Shown one piece after another: positions 1 to 4,855 of a stretch of 5,305 nucleotides of DNA; position 1 is the first letter of the stretch, and each line of letters opens with the position of its first letter. Made by a program: the position numbers and the translations under genes. The stretch is from positions 1 through 5,305 of the forward strand of contig QMQL01000071.1 in NCBI GenBank assembly GCA_003650505.1. Direction: 5' to 3'. Origin of the DNA: Candidatus Acetothermia bacterium. Lineage in GTDB: Bacteria; Bipolaricaulota; Bipolaricaulia; UBA7950; UBA9294. The notes under the pieces are model-generated. The model had not been told where the DNA came from, made no database searches, and was given only the letters and a program-made list of their open reading frames with translations.

Positions 1-122
1 ACATGAGGAAGGGTACGCCTCCTTTGTGAAGGCTCTGTGAATACCGATTGGGGATTCAATGGTCATTCCCAAAGGTCGAATCAGTCGGCTGAGACGCCCT
101 CTGTTACGGCATCGTGGTCCGG
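1..122. other. Sequence flanking the broken 3' end of the MFS exporter gene
   Basis: On the minus strand the exporter reading frame loses its family character at about position 122 and stops at 81. The rest does not resume a membrane protein in any frame. One frame closes within a few codons, one gives a short hydrophilic tail, and one stays open to the window edge but encodes a basic, non-hydrophobic stretch. The last 80 bases are visibly more A+T-rich than the gene, and there is no GATC before about position 190. AAAGGAGG lies at 25-18 (minus strand), 13 nt upstream of an ATG at 4-2. This could be the start of another minus-strand gene outside the window, but the spacing is long and nothing of the gene can be seen. 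I read this stretch as a deletion or insertion junction; an assembly join is the alternative. Confidence 0.4.
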
Positions 123-800
123 GAGGAGGCTCGGGTTTCCGAAGATGTACTTGAAGCCGAACAGGGATTCCTTCCACAGGCTTCCCCTCGCTGATCCGCC
201 GGTCGCCGTCCTGGCGGGCGTCGGGATGAAGACGACGAGCAAGACGCCGATCGCGAACAGGAAGGTGGCGATGTCGATCGTCATGATTCCATCGATCCCG
301 AGGAAGACGATCAGGGCGCCGGCGAGGATCGGGGATATGATCCCCGAGGCGGATCCAGCGAGGCCGAGCATCGCGTTCGCCCTGGTGTAGTGCCGCTTGG
401 CGACCATCGTCGTTATCGCCGCCGAGTAGGCCGGGAACTGGAACGACTCGAACGCCCCGGCGAAGAACCCGGCCGCGTACAGGTGCCAGATCTGAAGGTG
501 ACCGGTGAGGTGGAGGATCAGGATCACGACGGTCGACATCCCGGCGGCGAGGTCGCTCAGGATCATGACGACCTTCCGGTTCCACCTGTCGATGAGCGCG
601 CCGGCGAGCGGGCTGAGGAGGACGATCGGGGCGAACGAGAAGAACCCGACGAGGGCGAGGGCGGTCGCCTGGCCGGTCACCTGCCACGCCCAGATCGTCA
701 GGGCGAACCTCGTCATCCCCGTCCCGATCATAGAGACGAACTGCCCGACCCAGACGACGCTGAATCCGAACATCCCGGTGAGACGGGGTTCCCTCTTCAC
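81..800 (-). pseudogene. Truncated major facilitator superfamily exporter (N-terminal half only)
   Basis: The 239-residue product resembles the N-terminal half of MFS exporters of the EntS / macrolide-efflux type, which usually have about 400-440 residues and 12 membrane segments. Visible hydrophobic segments lie near residues 9-36, 45-70, 76-98, 103-125, 143-167 and 170-193. The conserved loop between segments 2 and 3 is present as GALIDRWNRK (67-76). After segment 6 comes the usual hydrophilic central loop and the start of the second half (FGFKYIFGNPSLL, 214-226). Thirteen unrelated residues follow, then a stop, so the six C-terminal segments are missing. The start is GTG at 800, with GGAGG at 812-808 and 7-nt spacing. 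The gene begins 30 nt after the stop of the TIGR04076 gene on the same strand, so the two are probably co-transcribed. A half-transporter of this kind is unlikely to work alone. The substrate cannot be told. Confidence 0.8.
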
Positions 801-830
801 AGGGCTTCCTCCGCGATGGGGTGCATCCCC

Positions 831-1151
831 CTACTCCTCGATCCGCTCGAGGAGGAAGGAGACCGGCCGGAACCCGTCGCTGCAACAGGATATCGCCGTC
901 CCCGGTCTTGCCATCCACGGCGGGTTCGCCCCGAACAGGAGCATCGCAACATCACGCTGAATGTCGGTCCATGCCCAATCGCAGGGGAAGTCTGCCGGCT
1001 CATCCGGCCAGTTCTCGACTATGAACTCTTTCTTCTCATCCCACAGGGGGCAACGGCCGAAACCATCCGGATAGCGTTCCTTGTTGATGTAGGCGTCGAT
1101 CAGATCCTCGTGGACGGGCCGCTTGACGACCGTGATCCTCACCTTCGCCAT
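831..1151 (-). CDS. TIGR04076 family small protein
   Basis: The 106-residue product matches my memory of the TIGR04076 family, whose biochemical function is unknown. It starts with a beta-strand (AKVRITVVKR, 2-11). The cysteine-bearing blocks follow: FGRCPLWDEKKEFIV (31-45), a segment with C57 followed by DWAWTDIQRDV (58-68), PPWM (77-80) and GTAISCCSDGFRPV (84-97), ending in an LLERIE strand. C34, C57, C89 and C90 are the obvious candidates for metal binding or redox chemistry, which is inference. Two adjacent ATGs are available at 1154 and 1151. I chose 1151 because GGAGG at 1163-1159 then has 7-nt spacing, against 4 nt for the other. An upstream in-frame ATG at 1172 would place the Shine-Dalgarno site inside the coding region. 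The gene heads a two-gene unit with the truncated exporter and is divergent from the metallo-hydrolase gene. Confidence 0.85.
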   Translation of the reverse strand: MAKVRITVVKRPVHEDLIDAYINKERYPDGFGRCPLWDEKKEFIVENWPDEPADFPCDWAWTDIQRDVAMLLFGANPPWMARPGTAISCCSDGFRPVSFLLERIEE

Positions 1152-1155
1152 CATC

Positions 1156-1163
1156 TCACCTCC
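1156..1163 (-). promoter_or_regulatory. Ribosome binding site deciding the TIGR04076 start
   Basis: GGAGGTGA reads on the minus strand from 1163 to 1156, just before two consecutive ATG codons. It lies inside the reading frame that would open at 1172, so that longer start is unlikely. Confidence 0.7.
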
Positions 1164-1209
1164 GAGTTTCAAAGGCTACCGGATCGCCCGGTTCGGCGCA
1201 CATCATCAC

Positions 1210-1237
1210 TTGCCGGGACGGGAGGATTCGGGATAAA
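1210..1237 (+). promoter_or_regulatory. Possible sigma70-type promoter for the metallo-hydrolase gene
   Basis: TTGCCG at 1210-1215 (4 of 6 matches to TTGACA) is followed after 16 nt by GATAAA at 1232-1237 (4 of 6 matches to TATAAT). They lie in the 100-bp divergent space between the TIGR04076 and hydrolase genes. The predicted transcript would start close to the ATG at 1255, after a very short leader with only a weak GGGG at 1245-1248 as ribosome site. I found no convincing promoter pair for the opposite direction. This is a pattern match only. Confidence 0.25.
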
Positions 1238-1254
1238 GTCAACTGGGGTAAGCG

Positions 1255-1923
1255 ATGGACGAGTCACCGGTTGTTATCAGGCTCCCCCTCAGACGGGCGA
1301 ACGCCTATCTCGTGATCGACGAGCGGCCGATCCTCGTCGATACCGGATTTCCCGGCGATTACCCCCTTTTGAAGGCGAGGCTGAGCGCGCATCGGATCAG
1401 GCCGTCCGACCTGAGCCTCGTCGTGATCACCCACGCCCACTTCGACCACACCGGGAACCTCCCCTCCCTCACGAGGGAGGCGGACGTTTCGATCGCCTGC
1501 CATGCCAACGCGGCGAGGAACCTGCGCGACGGGACGAGCGCCGTTGTTCGGCCGCGAACCCTCCTTGGCCGGGCCGTCCGGCCGCTCATATCGCTAGCGC
1601 CGAAGCCCCAGCCCCTTGTCCCGGATATCGTCATCGAGCGGGAGACATCGCTCCGTCCGTTCGGGATCCGCGGCCGCCTCCTCCCGACGCTCGGCCATAC
1701 CGACGGTTGCCTCTCCCTCCTCCTCGACGGCGGTTCGGCGATCGTCGGCGATCTGGTCATGAACGGATTGCTCCGGACGAAGGCCGCTCATATCCCGCTA
1801 TTCGTTCACGATCGGGCCGCTTGGGAGAGGAGCCTCCGCGGCCTACTCAACCGCGAGGTCCGCCGGTTCTACACCGGGCATGGCGGGCCGTTCGATCGGG
1901 AGGAGATAGAGGGGCTCCTCTGA
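1255..1923 (+). CDS. MBL-fold (metallo-beta-lactamase superfamily) metal-dependent hydrolase
   Basis: The 222-residue protein has the complete set of metal-ligand motifs of the metallo-beta-lactamase superfamily (glyoxalase II-like hydrolases). These are D29 in LVDTG (27-31), the signature HAHFDH at 60-65 (H60, H62, D64, H65), H148 in LGHTDG (147-151 region), D166 in IVGDLV, and H209 in YTGHGGPF. Together they form a two-metal site, so the enzyme should be active. The protein is close to the minimal size for the fold and has no added domain or signal peptide, so it is probably cytosolic. The substrate cannot be told: thioesters, lactones and phosphodiesters are all handled by relatives. The ATG at 1255 begins just before the first beta-strand but has only a weak ribosome site. 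The gene is alone on its strand, and its stop lies 16 bp from the stop of the converging acyltransferase gene. Confidence 0.92.
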   Translation: MDESPVVIRLPLRRANAYLVIDERPILVDTGFPGDYPLLKARLSAHRIRPSDLSLVVITHAHFDHTGNLPSLTREADVSIACHANAARNLRDGTSAVVRPRTLLGRAVRPLISLAPKPQPLVPDIVIERETSLRPFGIRGRLLPTLGHTDGCLSLLLDGGSAIVGDLVMNGLLRTKAAHIPLFVHDRAAWERSLRGLLNREVRRFYTGHGGPFDREEIEGLL

Positions 1924-1939
1924 GGGGGGCAACCGAACG

Positions 1940-2863
1940 TCAAGCGCTCCTTGGAAGGGGGAAGAGCCCGTCGTAGTGGCGTTTCAACCAGGAAGCGATC
2001 CGATGTGCGGAGGAGGGATCTATCGGGAGCCGATCGAGCCGGATCGGTTCGGCGAACTCGATCCGGACCGGCCTCCGGTAGAGGATCCGTCGCCTGATCC
2101 GGGCCGCCCGCGATGATGAGACGCTCGCGTAGACGCGATGATTCGTGCTGTTGTACTCGCGGATCGGGACGAGATAGATCGGTCGGTCGGCCGACGACTT
2201 GACTAGCTCCTTGACGAGGGTCCCGATCCCCGGATACCAGCGCCGGTTCGCCCTCCCGCCTCCGGCCGGGAAGATCGCTACGCACCCTCCGGAGCGGACG
2301 TGCTCGACCGCCGCCTCGAGTGAGCGGCGGTTAATCGCCTTTGCCAGCGCCCGCTGCGGGACGGAGTGGAGGCGCGACACGAGCCAGAGGGCAAGGAGGT
2401 GCTTCAGCCCGCCGCGGAGGAGCTCGGTCAAAGGGCGGTTGAGCGGGAGCTCGAGCGGGAGGATCAGCCGGGAGAGGCTCGGGATCAGATGACCGACGTA
2501 GCTGATCATCAGGATCCGAAAGTCGGGCCGATCGACCCCGGCTGCGATCAAAAACGGGGTGAGCATAGACGGATGATTCCCGTAGAAGATGACCGGTGCC
2601 GATCTGATGATCTCATCCGAACCCTCAGGGAGTTGGGATTCCCAGTCGATCCTGATCCGCTCGAGCGTCTTCCTGCTTGCATCTCCGAGACCGGAGGAGG
2701 AGATTTCGCGGTCGATGTATTCGGCCATCTCGAGCATCCCTGATACCGGATAGAAGCGCTCGATCAGCCACAAGGTCCCCTTTAGGAACGGGTTCCTCTT
2801 CCTTCCGTCCGCATACGCCTTCCTGAGCCCGGCGATGTCCCCATCGCGGAACGCGACCCGCAT
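1940..2863 (-). CDS. PlsC-like (1-acylglycerol-3-phosphate acyltransferase) family protein with altered active-site motifs
   Basis: From the ATG at 2863 the product has 307 residues. An N-terminal region of about 88 residues has no motif I recognise. It is followed by an acyltransferase-like domain: block I VIFYGNHPSMLTPF (91-104), block II near PLNRPL (140-145), block III IFPAGGGR (197-204) and block IV YLVPI (230-234). The last part is basic (SRAARIRRRILYRRPVRIEF, 251-270) and continues in the family style with AEPIRL. Members of this family move an acyl chain to a lysophospholipid or related acceptor at the inner membrane. Here the HX4D catalytic Asp is Thr102 and the Glu of FPEG is Ala200, so classical activity is doubtful. 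FPAG also occurs in the hemolysin-like acyltransferase branch. The 2863 ATG has its purine-rich AAGAGG directly against it with no spacing. A CTG at 2920 with an ideal ribosome site would add 19 residues. The family call is moderately sure; the function is not. Confidence 0.75.
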   Translation of the reverse strand: MRVAFRDGDIAGLRKAYADGRKRNPFLKGTLWLIERFYPVSGMLEMAEYIDREISSSGLGDASRKTLERIRIDWESQLPEGSDEIIRSAPVIFYGNHPSMLTPFLIAAGVDRPDFRILMISYVGHLIPSLSRLILPLELPLNRPLTELLRGGLKHLLALWLVSRLHSVPQRALAKAINRRSLEAAVEHVRSGGCVAIFPAGGGRANRRWYPGIGTLVKELVKSSADRPIYLVPIREYNSTNHRVYASVSSSRAARIRRRILYRRPVRIEFAEPIRLDRLPIDPSSAHRIASWLKRHYDGLFPLPRSA

Positions 2864-2917
2864 CCTCTTGAGTGAAGCGACGAAGGAGGTCTTTCTTGCC
2901 TCTTTTTGAGACTTGGT

Positions 2918-2937
2918 CAGCGTCCTATCCTCCTCTT
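2918..2937 (-). promoter_or_regulatory. Strong ribosome binding site followed by a candidate CTG start codon
   Basis: On the minus strand AAGAGGAGG occupies 2937-2929, and after 8 nt comes CTG at 2920-2918, in frame with the acyltransferase. No ATG, GTG or TTG lies in that frame between the upstream stop at 2947-2945 and the ATG at 2863. The extension reads TKSQKEARKTSF and onward after the initiating codon, a plausible lysine-rich N-terminus. Confidence 0.4.
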
Positions 2938-3086
2938 CAAGATATCAGCGAATCCCGATTGATATTCCTTCTCCCCAAGGCGGAATGCAAGTCGCCCGGG
3001 GCCGCTCCACTTAGTATCCATATGAAGAGGCCATTTCGTTCTTTTTGATGGTTTAAGAAACGCGGATTATCCTAGAGGCGAAGCGG

Positions 3087-3233
3087 ATGAGCTGCGGCCT
3101 ATGTAGTCGGGAGGACGGTGTGAGGAGGAAAACGGTGGAGCGCCTCCTCTTTCTTGGGCCGGTGATCGCAGCAACGCGCGCGGACGAGTTCATTTACATA
3201 GCAAAGAGGTTATCGATCTCGGCTGGGATCTAA
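3087..3233 (+). CDS. Candidate 48-residue small protein with an N-terminal CxxC
   Basis: The frame opens with ATG at 3087, preceded by GAGG at 3075-3078 with 8-nt spacing, and ends with TAA at 3231-3233. The product begins MSCGLCSREDG, so Cys3 and Cys6 form a CxxC pair. It continues with a basic RRKTVERLLFLGPVIAATRA segment (13-32) and ends DEFIYIAKRLSISAGI. Two in-frame GTG codons also have good ribosome sites: 3120 after GGGAGG at 3109-3114, and 3135 after GAGGAGG at 3122-3128. After the stop, the +2 frame reads DCREFLALIR, which looks coding-like. The ORF could therefore be the remnant of a longer frameshifted gene. I do not recognise a family. It may equally be a chance frame in a spacer, since codon use is less biased than in the neighbouring genes. 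Confidence 0.3.
   Translation: MSCGLCSREDGVRRKTVERLLFLGPVIAATRADEFIYIAKRLSISAGI
3122..3149. repeat. Inverted repeat, 7-bp stem with 14-nt loop
   Basis: GAGGAGG at 3122-3128 is perfectly complementary to CCTCCTC at 3143-3149, and the right arm is followed by TTTCTT on the plus strand. In a plus-strand transcript the stem would cover the GAGGAGG that could serve the GTG at 3135. As a terminator it is weak: the loop is long, the stem is short, and no recognisable gene ends just upstream on the plus strand. Confidence 0.35.
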
Positions 3234-3260
3234 GCGGGGATTGCAGGGAGTTTCTGGCCC

Positions 3261-4772
3261 TCATCCGCAGTCAAACAGCATCGGGATCAGCCGGTCGACG
3301 GGGAGGGCCTCGACCATCCTCCCCTCCCTCCCGTTCATCGTCTCCGCCCGGAGGAGGGAGTTGTAGATCGCCTCTTCGGTCGCCTCGATCGTCGCTTCGA
3401 ACAGGGGGTCGAGGAGCCGGTTGGGAAGCTCGCTCACCCCGGATAGGGCGCTCCGCCGCTTTGCCGTCCGGCGGACCGATCCGGCGGTGGAGAAGGAGAT
3501 CGCGTAGTCCCCCGAGCCGTTCGCCATCGATGCCCCCGCTCGGGCGAGCCCGGCGAACGACCGGCGGGCGAGCCGGGTCAGGTTCCGATCAGAGAGCGGC
3601 GCGTCGGTGGCGATAACGATCATGATCGAGCCCGATTTCGGCTGCGGGGTTCCGTTCACGATCGGGGTCCCGAGGATCTGGAGCCTCCCGGGGAAGTTCG
3701 ACTGGACGAGGACGCCGATCGTGCAGCCTCCCGAATCCTCCGGAAGGGAGCGCGAGCTCGTCCCGATCCCGGCCTTCCACCCGCAGGAGATCGTCCCCGT
3801 CCCCGCCCCGACGGATCCCTCCTCCACCGGGCCTCCCTCCGCCCCTTCAATCGCCTCGCGGCTCCTCTCCGCTGTCAAGGCCCGCCTCTCGATCGCGTTT
3901 AGGAACCCGTCGTTCGTCTCACCGACGATCGGGTTGATCGAGCGGGCCGATCCGTTTCCGCGCTGGGCGAGGGTCCAATCGATGATCGCATCGGCCGCCC
4001 GTGGGGCGGCGAGGGTGTTGGTCAGCACGAGCGGGGTCTCGATCTCCCCGAGCTCGATGAGCTGCGTCGAGCCGATCAGCTTCCCGTAACCGTTTCCGAC
4101 CGCGAGGCCGGCCGGGACCTTATCCGCGAGGATGTTTCCAGGATGGGGGATGATCGCGGTCGCACCGGTCCGAACGTCATCCCCCTCGATCAGGGTGGTC
4201 TGCCCGACGCGAACCCCCTCCACATCGGTGATCGCGTTCAGTGGACCGGGCGGGAAGATCCCGGGTGCGATCCCGAGATCCCGGGCGCGCGGCCGCTCGT
4301 CCGCATCAGCGATCTCCCATTCGATCGGGGTCTCGTTGTCGGCGGCGAACGTGAACCGGGCCCGGATCCTCCTTCCGGAAAGGACGAGGGGGAGCCAGTG
4401 GGCGTCGTCCCCCCACATCTTCTCATGGGGGATCCGATCGACGTCGAACCAGGAAGGGGCCATCTCCTCCGATTCCCGCGGCTCCCCCCCCCACCTTGGG
4501 GCGACGAATATGTGGACGTGGTGGTCGAACTCGGGTCGGGCCGGGAAGAAGAAGGTTACCGTCCCTCCCGGCCGGAGGGAATCGGGATCGATCCTGATCG
4601 ACGTCTCCTCCTTCACCTCGCGGACCGCGGCATCGCGGATCGATTCGCCCTCGTTCACCTTCCCACCGAATCCGTTGTACTTCCCCGCCCCGAAGCCGCG
4701 CTTCTTCATCCCGAGGAGGACGCGCTTCACCGGTTCTCCTTCGACGATGAAACAGAGGGTCGCTTCCTTCAT
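3261..4772 (-). CDS. Fusion protein: MTH1-like Nudix hydrolase plus P1-family (DmpA/BapA-type) aminopeptidase
   Basis: The protein has 503 residues. Residues 1-155 form a Nudix domain strikingly like MTH1 (NUDT1, oxidised purine nucleoside triphosphatase). It has RVLLGMKKRGFGAG (17-30), N33, the Nudix box from G37 to I59 with E43, R51, E52, E55 and E56, and the MWGDDAHWLPL block (119-129) with W120, D122 and D123. The box Gly is Ser58. After a short linker (ADADERP, 155-161), residues 162-503 are a full-length P1 peptidase, an Ntn-type self-processing family that removes N-terminal residues from peptides or beta-peptides. It shows PGPLNAITDVEGVRVG (175-190), GNGYGK (226-231), SNF with N359, NGSGD (418-422) and the autocleavage site G381-S382 before IMIVIATDAPL. 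The start at 4772 is set by AAGGAGGT at 4787-4780; the longer open frame upstream is antisense to the transketolase gene. No in-frame start or ribosome site precedes the peptidase half. Probably cytosolic, with no signal peptide. Confidence 0.9.
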   Translation of the reverse strand: MKEATLCFIVEGEPVKRVLLGMKKRGFGAGKYNGFGGKVNEGESIRDAAVREVKEETSIRIDPDSLRPGGTVTFFFPARPEFDHHVHIFVAPRWGGEPRESEEMAPSWFDVDRIPHEKMWGDDAHWLPLVLSGRRIRARFTFAADNETPIEWEIADADERPRARDLGIAPGIFPPGPLNAITDVEGVRVGQTTLIEGDDVRTGATAIIPHPGNILADKVPAGLAVGNGYGKLIGSTQLIELGEIETPLVLTNTLAAPRAADAIIDWTLAQRGNGSARSINPIVGETNDGFLNAIERRALTAERSREAIEGAEGGPVEEGSVGAGTGTISCGWKAGIGTSSRSLPEDSGGCTIGVLVQSNFPGRLQILGTPIVNGTPQPKSGSIMIVIATDAPLSDRNLTRLARRSFAGLARAGASMANGSGDYAISFSTAGSVRRTAKRRSALSGVSELPNRLLDPLFEATIEATEEAIYNSLLRAETMNGREGRMVEALPVDRLIPMLFDCG

Positions 4773-4779
4773 CGCACCG

Positions 4780-4787
4780 ACCTCCTT
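4780..4787 (-). promoter_or_regulatory. Consensus ribosome binding site deciding the Nudix-peptidase start
   Basis: AAGGAGGT reads on the minus strand from 4787 to 4780, with GGAGG ending 8 nt before the ATG at 4772. The frame stays open for 161 further codons upstream, but those codons overlap the transketolase gene in antisense and encode low-complexity Arg/Ser/Pro sequence. The site settles the start at 4772. Confidence 0.85.
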
Positions 4788-4808
4788 CCCGGATGATACC
4801 CGCTCCGG

Positions 4809-4836
4809 TTGAGTGCGTGCGAAGAGCTGATAGAAT
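4809..4836 (+). promoter_or_regulatory. Possible sigma70-type promoter for the transketolase gene
   Basis: TTGAGT at 4809-4814 (4 of 6 matches to TTGACA) and TAGAAT at 4831-4836 (5 of 6 matches to TATAAT) are 16 nt apart in the 83-bp divergent spacer. The transcript would begin near 4843, immediately before GAGGAGG at 4844-4850, giving a very short leader. In the other direction TATCAT at 4798-4793 could be a -10 box for the fusion gene, with only a poor TTCGCA at 4823-4818 (19-nt spacing) as partner. Confidence 0.4.
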
Positions 4837-4855
4837 CGAGAACGAGGAGGATCGG

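Larger units (their letters stand above)
2948..3260. other. Intergenic region between acyltransferase and Nudix-peptidase genes
   Basis: This stretch lies upstream of the acyltransferase gene and downstream of the fusion gene, both on the minus strand. It contains no large gene. The part from about 2940 to 3070 is clearly richer in A+T than its surroundings, and there is no GATC between about 2770 and 3160. It holds one candidate small ORF on the plus strand (3087-3233) and one inverted repeat (3122-3149). A possible plus-strand promoter is TTGATG at 3045-3050 and TATCCT at 3068-3073, with 17-nt spacing. I saw no convincing intrinsic terminator after the fusion gene and no recognisable structured RNA. 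Confidence 0.5.

Noticed and set aside
37..390. 117-codon plus-strand frame at the left edge
   Set aside because: Most of it is antisense to the exporter membrane segments and it shows no motif or ribosome site.
1914..1930. Hairpin GCTCCTC-TGA-GGGGGGC at the hydrolase stop codon as a terminator
   Set aside because: Two of seven pairs are G-U, the loop is only 3 nt, and no T-tract follows on either strand.
390..1976. Long plus-strand open frame of 528 codons
   Set aside because: It is antisense to the exporter and TIGR04076 genes and out of frame with the metallo-hydrolase. Its product is Arg/Pro/Glu-rich low complexity, typical of a shadow frame in G+C-rich DNA.
1869..2285. 138-codon minus-strand frame
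   Set aside because: It overlaps the acyltransferase in another frame and has a low-complexity Arg/Pro/Ser product.
2948..3260. Structured RNA such as 6S, 4.5S or a riboswitch in the spacer
   Set aside because: I could not find the conserved cores or long pairing of these families; only one short inverted repeat is visible.
4238..4426. ATG at 4306 (minus) as a separate start for the peptidase half
   Set aside because: This ATG is in the +1 frame relative to the peptidase, yields a 62-codon shadow, and has no ribosome site.
4143..4812. Two overlapping plus-strand frames of over 210 codons
   Set aside because: Both are antisense to the Nudix-peptidase gene, with no recognisable motif.
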